Shown piece by piece: positions 9,295 to 19,950 of a stretch of DNA of 64,000 nt. The stretch is from contig NZ_CP033069.1 in NCBI RefSeq assembly GCF_003669015.1, positions 1,429,001 through 1,493,000 on the forward strand, read 5' to 3'. The number at the start of each line of letters is the position of its first letter. Positions within the stretch are counted from its first letter, which is position 1. Origin of the DNA: Acidovorax sp. 1608163. GTDB lineage: Bacteria; Pseudomonadota; Gammaproteobacteria; Burkholderiales; Burkholderiaceae_C. Below the pieces are notes generated by a model. It did not search any database. It saw only the letters and a program-made list of their open reading frames with translations, and had not been told where the DNA came from. The position numbers and the translations under genes were made by a program.

Positions 9295-12200
9295 ATGCAA
9301 AAAGCTTTCACACACCATCGTTTAACGATTTATCAATTCGCGCTGCTTGCGATTGCATTGGCCGTACTGCTTTTTGCACACCCTTCGACGATAGCTGGGA
9401 CTCATGCTTACTTAGGCAACGCTCGGCAAGAACTTGTTTTCATAGAAAGCAACGTGGAGGACCACAGCACACTCGTGCGTGATTTTGGCCCTGGTTTTCA
9501 TCCCTACGTGCTGGACGCCAAGCAAGACGGGCTAGTGGAAATGGCCCGTGTTCTGAACCAATACGACAAGGTGGACGCCATACACCTTATATCGCACGGT
9601 GCTTCTGGCGCTCTGCATCTGGGTGCCCTCACTTTGACCGAGAGCAATCTCGGCTTGTATGTGAAAGAGTTGGCTGCAGTGCGGCGGGCTTTGAAACCGG
9701 GCGGTGACCTGCTGCTCTATGGGTGCGAAGTTGCTGCGGGTGAAATTGGCCAAAATTTTGTGTCTGCTTTATCCCGCGAAACACAAGTTGCTGTTGCAGC
9801 CTCAGTCAATAAAACGGGAGCCAAAAGCCTTGGCGGGGACTGGTTTTTGGAGCAGCGCTCCGGCGCGATTCAAACTGCGAGCCTGTCAAGTCCTGGTTAT
9901 TCCCATCTGTTGGCGAACGGGACAATAACGTTCACCAGCAATGGTGGTGGGCTGGGCACCGGCGGCATCGCAACGGACGGACAGGGTGGGTCTGCCGATC
10001 TGCCTGGTATCGTGATCCAGATATCCAACATATCCGATACTGCCGGAACGCAAACTGGCACCATGTCGTGGCAAAACAATGGTTTCTTGAACAGCAACGA
10101 CGGCAGTTACTCCGCAATTACCTACGACCAGAATGCCGGTTCCAAAGGCATGCGGATCAAATCCAGTAACGGCAGCAAATTCAAGCTCACACAGTTCAAG
10201 CACTACAACTGGGGTGAAACATCGACCACCACCATGACCGTAAAAGGCTATCGCAACAGCGTGGAGGTTGCATCGACGACTTTCGAAGCCTACGTGGCGT
10301 CCTTTCTGCCATTTGATGTTGTTTTGGGCAATAGTTTTGACAATGTTGACGATGTCCGTTTCTACATCACCGCAGGTGGATATTTGGGTGACCAGACAGC
10401 GACCAACGCCTCCATCAACAACATTGTGATTGCAGATGCAGTGCCGGTCGCCCCCACCGCCACTACAGGCGCAGCCACCAGCATTACCGCCACTGGCGCG
10501 ACCCTGAACGGCACGGGCAACGACAACGGCGCATCCACCACCGTCACCTTTGAGTACGGCCTGACCAACGCTTACGGCAGCTCCGCAGCAGCCACCACCG
10601 GCGGCACCGTGGGCGCAGGCGCGGGTGCCACCGCTGCCTCCGTGGCCATCTCCAGCCTGACCTGCAACACCACGTACCACTTCCGGGTCAAAGGGGTCAA
10701 CAGCGCAGGCACCACCAACGGCAGTGACGCCACGTTCACTACCAGCAAATGCCCGCAGACCATCACCTTCAACAACCCTGGCACCCAGTCGTTCGGCACC
10801 ACGCCCACGCTGCCTGCCACCGCCACATCGGGCCTGGCACCCACCTTCACGACCACCACCGCCGGTGTCTGCACCATCTCCACCGGCGGTGTACTGACCA
10901 CGGTGACCACCGGCACCTGCACCATCAATGCCAACCAGGCCGGTGATGCAACCTACGCCGCGGCATCCCTGGTCCAGCAATCGTTCACGATCGCTGCAGT
11001 CGCACCCGGCACGCCCACCATCGGCACGGCGACAACGGGTGATGCCCAGGCCTCGGTCACCTTCACCGCCCCGGCTTCCAACGGCGGTTCTGCCATCAAC
11101 ACCTACACGGCAACGGCCAATCCCGGGGGGTCGTTTGGCACCTGCGCAGGGCCTGCTGCCTGCACCATCACTGTCACGGGGCTTACCAACGGCACGGCCT
11201 ACACGTTCACCGTGACCGCCACCAATGCTGCCGGCACCGGCACTGCATCGGCTGCATCCAACAGCGTCACCCCCAAAGGCGCGCAGACCATCACCTTCAA
11301 CAACCCCGGGGCGCAAAACTTCGGCACCTCGCCCACAGTGACGGCCACTGCCACATCGACCCTGGCACCCACCTTCACGACCGCGACGGCCGGTGTCTGC
11401 ACGATCACGCCCGGCGGCACATTGACCTTCGTGACAGCGGGTAGCTGCACCATCAGCGCAAACCAGGCGGGCAACGGTAGCTTTAATGCCGCTCCACAGG
11501 TCCAGCAAACCTTCACCGTCAACGCCATCGCCCCCGGGGCCCCGACGATCGGCACGGCAGTCGCTGGTGATACCCAGGCCTCGGTCACCTTCACCGCGCC
11601 AGCGTCCAACGGTGGCGCATCCATCACCACCTATACGGCAACGGCAAATCCTGGCGGCGCGACCGGCACCTGTTCAGGTCCTGCTGCTTGCAGCATCACC
11701 GTGACAGGGCTTAACAATGGCGTGTCCTATACCTTCACCGTCACCGCGAACAACGGTACAGGCACCAGTTCGGCGTCTGCGGCATCGAATTCCGTAACAC
11801 CCAAGGCGGCACAGACCATCACCTTCAACAACCCTGGTACACAGAACTTTGGCACGACCCCGACGCTAACCGCCACGGCAACATCCAGCCTGAGCGTGAC
11901 CTTCACGTCAGCGACAACGGGTGTCTGCACCATCAGCACCGGTGGGGCACTGACCTTCGTCACTAGCGGCACCTGCACCATCAATGCGGACCAGGCCGGT
12001 GACGGTAGTTACTTGGCGGCCTCGCAGGTTGGACGAAGCTTCACCGTAGCCGCGGTTGTGCCAGGTGCACCCACGATTGGCACCGCCACGGCAGGCGACA
12101 CCCAGGCATCGGTGACATTTACCGCCCCGGTATTCACGGGTGGTTCCGCTATTTCCGGCTACACCGTCACATCTAACCCGGCTGGGCTTGCCAATATTGG

Positions 12201-13383
12201 CGTTGCAAGCCCCATCACTGTGACGGGTCTGACCAATGGGGTTTCCTATACGTTTACAGTCACTGCAACCAACATTGCGGGTACGGGCGCGGCTTCTGCG
12301 GCATCCAATGCGGTAACGCCCAAGGCCGCGCAAATCATTACATTTGCCCAGCCAGCCGCGCAGAACTTTGGAACAACCCCAACGCTTACCGCGACTTCCA
12401 ACTCCGGTCTGACCCCGACGTTCACGTCTTCGACAACGGGCGTTTGCACCATCACCACAACCGGCTCGCTGACCTTTGTCACTGTCGGCACCTGCACGAT
12501 CAATGCAGACGAGGCCGGTAATGGCAGTTATCTGGCGGCCCCACAGGTGTCGCGCAGCTTCGCAGTCAACGCAGTGATTCCGGGCGCACCCACCATCGGT
12601 GTGGCCACGGCGGGTAATGCCCAGGCCAGCGTGTCATTCACGGCCCCGGCCGTCAATGGTGGCGCACCGATCACAAGCTATACGGTGACATCCGCGCCTA
12701 GCGGTATCACCGCCACCGGCGCCTCTAGCCCCATCGTCGTACCCGGTCTGACCAACGGCACGTCGTACACCTTCACGGTGGCCGCCAACAACTCCGCAGG
12801 CGCTAGCGCTGCATCGGCTGCATCTTCCGCCGTAACCCCCCAGTTGCTCACTGTGTCGGGCTCGGTGCCTGGCATGGTTGGTACGGCTACGGCGACCCTG
12901 TCGGGAGGCGGCTCATCCTGCACGCTGAATCCCACCAGTGGTTTTGCGAGTTTGTCCAACCCGGCTCCTGCGGGCAAAACCATGCCTTATGGGGAATACG
13001 CATTCCAGTCCACCAGCTGCGTCGGGACGGTGACGATGGCGATTACATACCCTGAAGCCCTCCCGGCCGGCATTCAGTTCTGGAAGTATGGCCCTGCTAC
13101 AGCGGCGGTGGGCGGGGTGGTGGCTGCATCCAGTTGGTTCCAGTTCAGTGGTGCGTCACTCAGCGGTGACCGCAAGACGGTGACCTACAGCATTACGGAT
13201 AACGGCGTGGGTGACTCGGATGGAGCGGTCGGTAGCATCAGCGATCCGTTCGCCCCGTTGGCGGTGCCTGTGGCGAGCGACGCCGTGGGGATTCCTGTGG
13301 ATGCGCCATGGGCGCTAGCGCTGCTCTCGGCCATGATTGGCTTGATGGTCTGGCACAAGCAGCGCCAGCGTGCCCGCAAGTAG
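9295..13383 (+). CDS. DUF4347 and FN3/Ig repeat surface protein with IPTL-CTERM-like tail
   Basis: 1362 residues, probably exported and surface-bound. A hydrophobic segment (about 13-34) is followed by a DUF4347 domain (about 45-205) with LISHGASG (His101) and [10 protein letters not shown] (Cys144), then a beta-rich region (207-380) and an FN3-like domain. Next come four alternating pairs of Ig-like modules (each starting near QTITFNNPG or QIITFAQPA, with TAGVCTI and GTCTINA-type motifs) and FN3 modules ([20 protein letters not shown]). A choice-of-anchor-U-like domain with GDSDG follows. The last 33 residues ([18 protein letters not shown], then an Arg/Lys tail) resemble IPTL-CTERM sorting signals. 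A good AAGAGGGG site precedes the ATG. It is the only cargo of the tRNA-Val island. Adhesion or biofilm roles are inference. Confidence 0.85.
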   Translation: MQKAFTHHRLTIYQFALLAIALAVLLFAHPSTIAGTHAYLGNARQELVFIESNVEDHSTLVRDFGPGFHPYVLDAKQDGLVEMARVLNQYDKVDAIHLISHGASGALHLGALTLTESNLGLYVKELAAVRRALKPGGDLLLYGCEVAAGEIGQNFVSALSRETQVAVAASVNKTGAKSLGGDWFLEQRSGAIQTASLSSPGYSHLLANGTITFTSNGGGLGTGGIATDGQGGSADLPGIVIQISNISDTAGTQTGTMSWQNNGFLNSNDGSYSAITYDQNAGSKGMRIKSSNGSKFKLTQFKHYNWGETSTTTMTVKGYRNSVEVASTTFEAYVASFLPFDVVLGNSFDNVDDVRFYITAGGYLGDQTATNASINNIVIADAVPVAPTATTGAATSITATGATLNGTGNDNGASTTVTFEYGLTNAYGSSAAATTGGTVGAGAGATAASVAISSLTCNTTYHFRVKGVNSAGTTNGSDATFTTSKCPQTITFNNPGTQSFGTTPTLPATATSGLAPTFTTTTAGVCTISTGGVLTTVTTGTCTINANQAGDATYAAASLVQQSFTIAAVAPGTPTIGTATTGDAQASVTFTAPASNGGSAINTYTATANPGGSFGTCAGPAACTITVTGLTNGTAYTFTVTATNAAGTGTASAASNSVTPKGAQTITFNNPGAQNFGTSPTVTATATSTLAPTFTTATAGVCTITPGGTLTFVTAGSCTISANQAGNGSFNAAPQVQQTFTVNAIAPGAPTIGTAVAGDTQASVTFTAPASNGGASITTYTATANPGGATGTCSGPAACSITVTGLNNGVSYTFTVTANNGTGTSSASAASNSVTPKAAQTITFNNPGTQNFGTTPTLTATATSSLSVTFTSATTGVCTISTGGALTFVTSGTCTINADQAGDGSYLAASQVGRSFTVAAVVPGAPTIGTATAGDTQASVTFTAPVFTGGSAISGYTVTSNPAGLANIGVASPITVTGLTNGVSYTFTVTATNIAGTGAASAASNAVTPKAAQIITFAQPAAQNFGTTPTLTATSNSGLTPTFTSSTTGVCTITTTGSLTFVTVGTCTINADEAGNGSYLAAPQVSRSFAVNAVIPGAPTIGVATAGNAQASVSFTAPAVNGGAPITSYTVTSAPSGITATGASSPIVVPGLTNGTSYTFTVAANNSAGASAASAASSAVTPQLLTVSGSVPGMVGTATATLSGGGSSCTLNPTSGFASLSNPAPAGKTMPYGEYAFQSTSCVGTVTMAITYPEALPAGIQFWKYGPATAAVGGVVAASSWFQFSGASLSGDRKTVTYSITDNGVGDSDGAVGSISDPFAPLAVPVASDAVGIPVDAPWALALLSAMIGLMVWHKQRQRARK

Positions 13384-13463
13384 CTGGCACGCAGGTAGAG
13401 TAGCGTCCTGATGGTGCTTGGCAACGTGCCCGAATCTGCGGGCATGCCCTGATCCAGGGCAAG

Positions 13464-13661
13464 ATGCGCTTTGCGAACGGCCTGCGCGGCCTGGACTCAC
13501 TGTTACAGGTGCGCAAACTTGCGAATGGCCGAATCGGCCTGCCCAGTATCGACGAGGCTGCCCGACTCCAAGCGAACATAAGGTACCAGATGATGGCCGG
13601 TGGGTTTGGTGCGGAGATCGATGCTTTGGTCAATGCAGCCGGGTCGGATGCGGATCTGTGA
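13464..13661 (+). CDS. possible small hypothetical protein (65 aa)
   Basis: Frame with no recognised family, lying in the gap after the giant surface gene. The ending (FGAEIDALVNAAGSDADL) reads like real protein and the start has a weak AGGGCA site, but nothing else supports expression. It could be a remnant of a longer gene. The rest of 13384-13895 holds nothing recognisable. Confidence 0.3.
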   Translation: MRFANGLRGLDSLLQVRKLANGRIGLPSIDEAARLQANIRYQMMAGGFGAEIDALVNAAGSDADL

Positions 13662-13895
13662 GCGGTGAATGAGTAGTCATACGAACAGCAGCGAGGCTCA
13701 GTAGTGACGGATGACGGTTACTTGAAAAGTTTGCGTGTGCCGGGGGCAGCTACTACAGGGGCGGCCTTGGGGCAGCGAGGCGTGGCAAGGGGCATATCTC
13801 TCGGATGAACCGTTGAGACGTTCCCCGGAAAACCCCCTAGTTCCCCAGGTTTCTGGTTCGAGCCCAATCAACCGATGCATAAGGCGCTTTATCTA

Positions 13896-14710
13896 AGAAC
13901 GTGTTCAAAATCTCCGTTTCTTGCTGACTTGCTGCTAAGCAGCCTGCCCCATGAGAGCCAAGTACTCCAGCGACATCGGCCTGTAGAAGTTCGAGCTCAT
14001 CGCCCCCATGCTGGAGAACGCCCGCAAAATCACGCACCCACGCACGGTAAAACTCTACGAGGTGTTTTGTGCGGTGCTCTATCTGCTGCGCACAGGCTGC
14101 TAGTGGCGAGCCCTGCTCAGTGACTTTCCCAAATGGCGTATGGTGCACGCGTACTTTGCCATCTGGAGTGAGCAGCGCGAAGGCGTCAGTCTGCTGGAGC
14201 AGGCTTAAAAAATCAGGTTGGCGCGGCCCGAGAGAAGCAGGGGCGCAACGCCTCAAACGCGTTCTTGATCGTGGACGCACAGAGCGTGAAGAACACGGAC
14301 ACAGCCGCCTTGAAGGGCTATGACGCAGGTTGGGCATCAAGCGCCACATTGCAGTGGACACCCAAGGGCTACCGCACGCCATTGCGGTGACCACAGCCAA
14401 GGTGACGGACCTACAGGCACTGCAGCGCTGCAAACTGGCTTTGAGCCGGGTGCAAGCCTTGCTGTGTGACAGCGGCTATGTGGGCAAGCCGTTCGCCCAA
14501 GGCGTCCAAGACATTCTGGGCGCATACGTCACAGTACAGATCGCCAAACGCACTGTGATGCCCAAGCGCTGGGTGGTGGAGCGCAGCTTTGCGTGGCTGG
14601 AGAAGAACAGGCGGTTGTGGAAGAACTGCGAGAGACTGCTCAGTACCAGTTTGCAGTTTGTCCATCTGGCATTCTTGGCCCTACTGCTCAAAAGATCTTG
14701 AACAGGTTCT
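13896..14710 (+). pseudogene. decayed IS5-family insertion sequence
   Basis: Ends are inverted repeats: left AGAACGTGTTCAAAATCT (13896) and right, reversed, AGAACCTGTTCAAGATCT (14710). Between them, pieces of one IS4/IS5-type transposase are recognisable in order (MRAKYSSDIGL, LYEVFCAVLYLLRTGC, FLIVDAQSVKNTDTA, GIKRHIAVDTQGLPHAI, KRWVVERSFAWLEKNRRL) but split by three in-frame stops and a frameshift. The part from 14330 to 14701 is a continuous 123-codon frame with the C-terminal catalytic region. It is not functional on its own. Confidence 0.85.
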
Positions 14711-14862
14711 AAGGGTTTTTGGCTACCGCGAGTGGACTCCGTTCATTGGTCGGTGGGGCCCCGCCTACGTGGGGCTTTATTTGGGGTTTACTGACGTTTC
14801 CAGGCGGTCACTGGAGGGTGATTGCAGGGGCACCTCACAGTGGAGCTCCAGGTGCCCACACA

Positions 14863-14909
14863 TTCGAGTCCAATCGCGCCTACCAACTAACCATTGGTAA
14901 AAAGCCTTC
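14863..14909 (+). repeat. right copy of 47-bp direct repeat (att-like)
   Basis: Exact copy of 7133-7179, containing the T-loop-to-CCA part of tRNA-Val(GAC) without the rest of the tRNA. The sequence diverges immediately on both sides. Confidence 0.85.
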
Positions 14910-14937
14910 CAAAGCAAACTGCTTGGAAGGCTTTTTT
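14899..14937 (+). terminator. terminator hairpin after the right att-like repeat
   Basis: Stem AAAAAGCCTTCCAA paired with TTGGAAGGCTTTTT, then a T tract. It shares the first 11 bases with the terminator at 7169 but has its own lower stem and loop. It may be the original tRNA-Val terminator displaced by the island. Confidence 0.8.
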
Positions 14938-15074
14938 ATTTTCCGCCGTGAAACCGGGTGTTGGGTCGGCGCGCACGCCCATCAGGGTAATCCTCGGAGA
15001 ATCTCCGCCCCGTGGCTCTCTAGAATGTGTTGCACTGCAATACCCACATGGGCGTTCGCCCAAGGAGCCACGAT

Positions 15075-15608
15075 TTGCCTGAATCCACCAGCGCCTCTGC
15101 CAAACCAGCGCAGCGCGTGATCAAGAAGTACCCCAATCGGCGCCTGTACGACACCGATACCTCCACCTACATCACGTTGACCGAGGTGCGGCAACTCGTC
15201 ATGGATCACCAAAATGTGGTGGTGCGCGACGCCAAGACCGGTGAAGACCTCACGCGCAGCATCTTGCTGCAGATCATTCTGGAAGAGGAAGCGGGTGGGG
15301 CGCCTATGTTCAGTGAGGCGGTGCTGGCCAACATCATCCGGTTCTACGGCCATGCCATGCAGGGCTTCATGGGGGCTTATCTGGAGAAAAACGTCCAGGC
15401 CTTCACCGATGTGCAAACCAAGCTGGCCGAGCAGTCGCAAAGCGTGACACCAGAGATGTGGGCGCAGTTTATGAACCTGCAGTCGCCGATGCTCAAGGGC
15501 ATGATGGGCAACTATGTGGAGCAATCCCAATCGATGCTCACGCAAATGCAGGAACAGATGCAAAAGCAGACCGAGCAGATGCTGGGCGCGTTCGGAATCA
15601 AAAGGTAG
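15075..15608 (+). CDS. phaR: polyhydroxyalkanoate synthesis repressor PhaR
   Basis: DNA-binding regulator that represses phasin and PHB synthesis genes until PHB granules titrate it. The N-terminal PHB_acc_N domain is clear (VIKKYPNRRLYDTDTSTYIT), followed by PHB_acc repeats (RSILLQIILEEEAGG, MFSEAVLANIIRFYG) and a Met/Gln-rich C-terminal helix (YVEQSQSMLTQMQEQMQK). I chose a TTG start because AAGGAG at 15062-15067 sits at ideal distance; an ATG at 15048 in the same frame would add 9 residues. About 177 residues, close to family length. It stands just outside the tRNA-Val island. Confidence 0.9.
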   Translation: MPESTSASAKPAQRVIKKYPNRRLYDTDTSTYITLTEVRQLVMDHQNVVVRDAKTGEDLTRSILLQIILEEEAGGAPMFSEAVLANIIRFYGHAMQGFMGAYLEKNVQAFTDVQTKLAEQSQSVTPEMWAQFMNLQSPMLKGMMGNYVEQSQSMLTQMQEQMQKQTEQMLGAFGIKR

Positions 15609-15719
15609 TCCCTGGGCTGCGTGAGGGCGGTCCCCGTCAAAGGGGCCTGCCCGCGCCAAACCTTGCCTTGAATAGGCAACTCCACCCGCCGAACGCCGGA
15701 ACTGGGACAATACGGGGAT

Positions 15720-17111
15720 ATGAGCGAAGCAATTGCCCCCACCAAAACACCCAAAGTCGGATTCGTGAGCCTTGGCTGCCCCAAGGCACTGACCGATTCC
15801 GAACTCATCCTCACGCAACTGAGCGCTGAGGGTTATGAAACCTCCAAAACCTTCCAGGGCGCCGATCTGGTGATCGTCAACACCTGCGGTTTCATCGACG
15901 ATGCCGTCAAGGAAAGCCTGGACACCATCGGCGAAGCCCTGGCTGAAAACGGCAAGGTGATTGTCACCGGCTGCCTGGGCGCGCGCGCAGGTGAGGGCGG
16001 CGGCAACATGGTGCGTGAAATGCACCCCAGCGTGCTGGCGGTGACCGGCCCCCACGCTACGCAAGAGGTGATGGACGCGGTGCACTTGAACCTGCCCAAG
16101 CCGCACGATCCGTTCATCGATCTGGTGCCCGGTGGCTTCGGTGTGGCGGGCATCAAGCTGACGCCCAAGCATTACGCCTACCTCAAGATCAGCGAAGGCT
16201 GCAACCACCGTTGCACGTTCTGCATCATCCCTTCTATGCGTGGCGATCTGGTATCGCGCCCGGTGGGGGATGTGCTGAGCGAGGCTAAGGCCTTGTTTGA
16301 GGGCGGGGTGAAAGAGCTGCTGGTCATCAGCCAAGACACCTCGGCCTACGGCGTGGATGTGAAGTACCGCACCGGTTTTTGGGATGGCAAGCCCGTCAAG
16401 ACCCGCATGCTGGAGCTGGTGCAGACGCTGGGCGAGATTGCCGAGCCCTACGGCGCCTGGGTGCGCTTGCACTATGTGTACCCGTACCCGAGCGTGGACG
16501 AGGTGATCCCGTTCATGGCCACGGGCAAAGTGCTGCCTTACCTGGATGTGCCATTCCAGCACAGCCACCCTGACGTGCTCAAGCGCATGAAGCGCCCCGC
16601 CAGTGGCGAGCGCAACCTCGAGCGCATCCAGCGCTGGCGCGAGGCCTGCCCCGAGATCGTAATTCGCAGCACCTTCATTGCAGGATTTCCGGGTGAGACG
16701 GAAGAAGAATTTCAGCACCTGCTTGACTTTGTGCGCGAGGCGCAGATTGACCGTGCAGGTTGCTTTGCCTACAGCGATGTGAATGGCGCCGCCGCCAACG
16801 AGCTGCCCGGCATGCTGCCGATGGAAGTGCGCGAAGAGCGCCGTGCGCGCTTTATGGCGGTGGCCGAGGAAGTCTCTATCGCCCGGCTGCGCCAGCGCGT
16901 GGGCTCGACCATGCAGGTGCTGGTGGACCACGCCCCTGCGCTGGGCCGCAAGGGCGGCACGGGCCGTACTTACGGCGATGCCCCCGAGATCGATGGCGTG
17001 GTGCACCTGCTGCCACCCGAGAAAATCAGCAAGACGCTGAAGGTGGGCGAGTTCACCAAGGCGCGCATTGTGGGCGTGCAAGGGCACGACCTGGTGGCTC
17101 TGCCCATCTGA
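15720..17111 (+). CDS. rimO: ribosomal protein S12 methylthiotransferase RimO
   Basis: Radical SAM enzyme that adds a methylthio group to the conserved Asp of ribosomal protein S12 in the cytosol. 463 residues. The N-terminal MTTase domain with [16 protein letters not shown] and the NTCGF and TGCLG cysteines binds the auxiliary 4Fe-4S cluster. The radical SAM motif CNHRCTFC is at about residues 160-167, and the C-terminal TRAM domain covers about 390-463. RimO is separated from its paralogue MiaB by [12 protein letters not shown]. It is a single gene following phaR by 111 bases. Confidence 0.97.
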   Translation: MSEAIAPTKTPKVGFVSLGCPKALTDSELILTQLSAEGYETSKTFQGADLVIVNTCGFIDDAVKESLDTIGEALAENGKVIVTGCLGARAGEGGGNMVREMHPSVLAVTGPHATQEVMDAVHLNLPKPHDPFIDLVPGGFGVAGIKLTPKHYAYLKISEGCNHRCTFCIIPSMRGDLVSRPVGDVLSEAKALFEGGVKELLVISQDTSAYGVDVKYRTGFWDGKPVKTRMLELVQTLGEIAEPYGAWVRLHYVYPYPSVDEVIPFMATGKVLPYLDVPFQHSHPDVLKRMKRPASGERNLERIQRWREACPEIVIRSTFIAGFPGETEEEFQHLLDFVREAQIDRAGCFAYSDVNGAAANELPGMLPMEVREERRARFMAVAEEVSIARLRQRVGSTMQVLVDHAPALGRKGGTGRTYGDAPEIDGVVHLLPPEKISKTLKVGEFTKARIVGVQGHDLVALPI

Positions 17112-17215
17112 TCTGCATTGCCCGTGCCGAGGGGCGCATGGCCTTTGTCTTGTGGGTTTTCAGCGTGTTTCTCGGCCCGTTGTGGCGGTTGACGGGGCGC
17201 GCGAAGGTGCGCGTG

Positions 17216-17395
17216 CTATCGCAATGAGAACACGCCGTACGAGCAAAGCAAGGCCATGCCCAGAAAGGCGCCAAAGTCCATCAACAAGTCGGTGCTATCG
17301 GGTTCCTGGTCGCGGATGAGCACCCAGGTGGCGGCCCCGGCCAGCAAGGCGCAGATGGGCAGGATCAGTGGAAAGTAAAGAAGCCATTTGGCCAT
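17216..17395 (-). CDS. small two-helix membrane protein (59 aa)
   Basis: Not recognised. Two hydrophobic segments (WLLYFPLILPICALLAGAA and the Met/Leu-rich C-terminal half) with a short acidic loop between them (RDQEPDSTD). Its start follows the stop of the 390-residue gene by 58 bases on the same strand, so the two are probably one transcript. The reading frame is also open further upstream (to 17506), but that part is compositionally unlike protein. Confidence 0.55.
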   Translation of the reverse strand: MAKWLLYFPLILPICALLAGAATWVLIRDQEPDSTDLLMDFGAFLGMALLCSYGVFSLR

Positions 17396-17453
17396 GGGCA
17401 AACCTTTGGGGGCGTTTTTGCTGTGGGCTGGGGATTGGGTTTCGGGCGGTGCT

Positions 17454-18626
17454 TCAAGGAATGAAGGTGCGCCAGCTGGGCTGCCAACCCGCATCCCGCA
17501 GTGCACGCAGTCCTGTGTAGATCAGCCAGGCCCATAGCGCCATGTTGGCGATGGGCGTGAAGGAAGCCACGGCGTAGAGCAGCGCGGTGGTGGTTTGTGC
17601 CCCCAGTCCATAAGACAGCCGCACTGCTCCGATGGCGCCCAGCGCCGCCGCCCCCGTGCCCAGCAGTTGCGTTGGCCCCAGACGCATGAAGGGGCTGAGC
17701 TTCCACAGCAGCGCTCCCAGCACGAATGCCACCAGGGCCGCCAGCAGGCATTGCATGCCTGTGGTCACGAGGTGCGAGTCCTCGATGTCTCCAGAGTTTG
17801 CGAAGTCTTGCCTTGCATATCGCTCTGCTGTCTCTGGCTGCTCCTGCGCTGCAGCAGCGGATGCGCCGCTGATTTGGGCGGCAGCGGCCAGTGCGGCATG
17901 GGGGCGCTGCCTCGTCTGGCTTGCGCTGCCTTGGTCGGCTTCCTCGGTCTTTTTGCGCCTGCGTTTGCGTTGGGTGGGCTTGAGCGAGGCGGGTAGCCGC
18001 ACATGCAGGCGCCAGCCGGTCTGGTCAAAGTGCAGCAGGCAGCCCGACAGCTGCTGCGGCCCGGCGGCGGCAAATTCGGTGTCTGCGGCGTCAAACAGCT
18101 GGGCCTGGGCGGCATTGTCGTCAGCGGGTGCCAGGGCCATCCAGCCCCGGCGCGGCATGGCAACCACCACGCCGCACGGGAATTGTGCGAGCAGCCCGCG
18201 CCAAAAGTGGCGGTCGGTGAGGTGGCTTTCCAGCAGCAAGGGCTGTAGTGACTGCAGCCTATAGGTGCCGTTCGTTTGTGGCTGCAAGGTGGGAGTTGTG
18301 CCGGACTTGCGCAGGTGCATGGTGGCCAAGGCCAGGGCTTTGTGGGGTGTCAGGTCGAGCCGGGCCAGGTCGGAGGCGCGGGCCAGGGCCATGGATTCAG
18401 TGCCTGGTTGGGTGAACACAAAGCGCAGGCGCAGGTCTGCCAGGTACCCCAGGGCCAGGACTTCGCGGGCGTCTTCATCGCGTGCGAGGGATTGCTCGGG
18501 CGGTTGCAGTTGTTCCTGTGGCTGGCAGGTGCCCGGCCAGCGGTGCACGATGGCGTAGAGGTGCTCGCTGGTGCGCTCGGCGAACGCGGGTGGCGTGGGG
18601 GCTGTTGCTGGGGTGGTGCTTTGCAT
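17454..18626 (-). CDS. hypothetical protein with C-terminal membrane helices (390 aa)
   Basis: No family recognised. The soluble N-terminal 270 residues include DLTPHKALALATMHLRK, a long basic stretch (TQRKRRRKKTEE, about 230-241) and an Ala/Gln-rich linker. The last 120 residues form three or four hydrophobic helices (MQCLLAALVAFVLGALLWKL, LLGTGAAALGAIGAV, ALLYAVASFTPIANMALW). This layout suggests an inner-membrane anchored protein with a large cytoplasmic part. I chose the ATG at 18626 because the frame upstream overlaps the terminator at 18748. It is probably transcribed with the 59-residue gene. Confidence 0.7.
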   Translation of the reverse strand: MQSTTPATAPTPPAFAERTSEHLYAIVHRWPGTCQPQEQLQPPEQSLARDEDAREVLALGYLADLRLRFVFTQPGTESMALARASDLARLDLTPHKALALATMHLRKSGTTPTLQPQTNGTYRLQSLQPLLLESHLTDRHFWRGLLAQFPCGVVVAMPRRGWMALAPADDNAAQAQLFDAADTEFAAAGPQQLSGCLLHFDQTGWRLHVRLPASLKPTQRKRRRKKTEEADQGSASQTRQRPHAALAAAAQISGASAAAAQEQPETAERYARQDFANSGDIEDSHLVTTGMQCLLAALVAFVLGALLWKLSPFMRLGPTQLLGTGAAALGAIGAVRLSYGLGAQTTTALLYAVASFTPIANMALWAWLIYTGLRALRDAGWQPSWRTFIP

Positions 18627-18747
18627 GGGGCATGTGGCGGGCTGGGGTGCTAAGGGGCCACCTCGGGCCACCCTGTGCAACCCGCGATGGTGCCAGCGTC
18701 CCCCTGGTTTGGGTGGGCTGCGCGCGCGCCAAAAGGACCAGCGGATA

Positions 18748-18776
18748 AAAAAAGGAGCCACGCGGGCTCCTTTTTT
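18748..18776 (-). terminator. terminator of efp, symmetric and possibly bidirectional
   Basis: Perfect 12-bp stem AAAAAAGGAGCC / GGCTCCTTTTTT with a 5-base loop. It lies between efp (minus, ends 18843) and the start of the 390-residue gene, so it serves efp. Confidence 0.9.
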
Positions 18777-18842
18777 GTGCATTTTTGCCACGCACACCCT
18801 GCGGTGAGCAGGGCGGTGGCGGGGTGCCCCCGGTGCAAAGGC

Positions 18843-19397
18843 TTAGACGCGCTTGCGGTATTCGCCAGTGCGGGTGTCGATTTCGATCTTGTCGCCTTGC
18901 GACACGAACAGGGGCACAGGCACTTCAAAACCAGTGGCGATCTTGGCGGGCTTCATGACCTTGCCAGAGGTATCGCCCTTGACGGCGGGTTCCGTCCAGG
19001 TGATTTCGCGTTCCACGCTGGTGGGCAGTTCGACCGAGATGGCCTTGCCGTCGTAGAACACCACTTCGAGGGCCATGCCGTCTTCCAGGTAGTTCAGTGC
19101 GTCGCCCATGTTTTCGGCTTCGACTTCGTACTGGTTGAACTCGGTGTCCATGCAAACGTACATGGGATCGGCGAAGTAGGAGTAGGTGCACTCCTTCTTG
19201 TCCAGGATCACGTTGTCGATCTTGTCGTCGGCCTTGAACACGTTTTCGGTGCCGAAGTTGCCGATCAGGCTCTTGAGCTTCATGCGCACGGTGGCTGCAC
19301 CGCGGCCGCCACGGGCGTACTCAGTCTTCAGGACGACCATGGGGTCCTTGCCGTGCATGATCACGTTGCCGGCGCGGATTTCTTGAGCGATTTTCAT
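18843..19397 (-). CDS. efp: elongation factor P (Arg32 type)
   Basis: Translation factor that relieves ribosomes stalled at polyproline stretches. 184 residues, with the three OB/KOW-like domains of EF-P and the C-terminal signature region ([17 protein letters not shown]). The tip of domain I is [10 protein letters not shown] with Arg32 instead of the lysine modified by EpmA/EpmB. This is the class activated by rhamnosylation of Arg32 by EarP, and earP lies directly upstream on the same strand (140-base gap). Because earP here is broken, the modification state of this EF-P is an open question. Confidence 0.97.
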   Translation of the reverse strand: MKIAQEIRAGNVIMHGKDPMVVLKTEYARGGRGAATVRMKLKSLIGNFGTENVFKADDKIDNVILDKKECTYSYFADPMYVCMDTEFNQYEVEAENMGDALNYLEDGMALEVVFYDGKAISVELPTSVEREITWTEPAVKGDTSGKVMKPAKIATGFEVPVPLFVSQGDKIEIDTRTGEYRKRV

Positions 19398-19902
19398 AGC
19401 TGATTGCTTGGGTTGGGGCCGCTCAATGCGGGCGGGCTGCCTTGTGGGGCGGTGCCTGCCGGCGCATGTTCCGCGGCGGAAGTGCGCGGTTGCGGGGCAC
19501 TAGTGTGCCGCGCTGGATTTGCGCAAAGCCTCGGATTTTACCGTTTTTCCGCGATAAAGCCCAAAAGCTGTGCCACAAGGTTGTCTTGCATCAGTAGCCG
19601 TGCCCTGGCGGCTTGCACGCAGGCCGTCCATTCGCGCAGGGTAGTGTCGCCCGGCCATTGCAGTGGCTGGGCGTCCAAACCGTTCCAGGTGCAGTGAAAC
19701 TGGCGCATGGAGGCTGGCGCCTGCAGCCAGTCCAAAAACGCCAGCAGTTTGGCGTGGTGGGCGTCGTCGTCCTGGGGGTAGATGTGCCACACCAGCGCCT
19801 TGCCCGCCCACAGGGCCCGCACCAGGGAGTCCTCGCCGCGCACGGCGTTGAAGTCACAGGCCCAAAGCATCTCGTCAAAGGCAGGCTGCGGGCAGTGCGA
19901 TC

Positions 19903-19950
19903 GGTATGAAATGTATAGCTGCTTGCGCTTGTCTGTAGGGGCTGGAGGTC
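19903..19950 (+). repeat. 48-bp repeat, copy 2 (inside earP, antisense to it)
   Basis: Most diverged copy. It begins GGTATGAAATGTATAGCTGC, then TTGCGCTTGTC, and ends GCTGGAGGTC; the right arm of the second hairpin is degraded. It lies where earP changes frame. Confidence 0.65.

Larger units (their letters stand above)
7133..14909. mobile_element. 7.7 kb island in tRNA-Val(GAC), no integrase seen
   Basis: Bounded by the 47-bp direct repeat of the tRNA 3' end. It contains an IS3-family element, a giant DUF4347/FN3 surface protein gene, a degenerate IS5-type element and non-coding stretches with no house-keeping genes. No tyrosine or serine recombinase gene remains, so the island is either decayed, moved in trans, or the product of recombination between two tRNA-Val copies. 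Confidence 0.65.
14711..15074. other. right island end and phaR upstream region
   Basis: 364 bases without a gene. It holds a GC-rich hairpin with GCCCCGC / GTGGGGC arms (about 14759-14777) followed by TTTATTT, the right 47-bp direct repeat (14863-14909), its terminator, and the upstream region of phaR. Confidence 0.5.

Noticed and set aside
13855..13869. GGTTCGAGCCCAATC, like the T-arm of tRNA-Val, inside the island
   Set aside because: Only 15 bases with one mismatch, no acceptor end or CCA after it, and GGTTCGA is common to all tRNAs. Not enough for a third att site or a tRNA.
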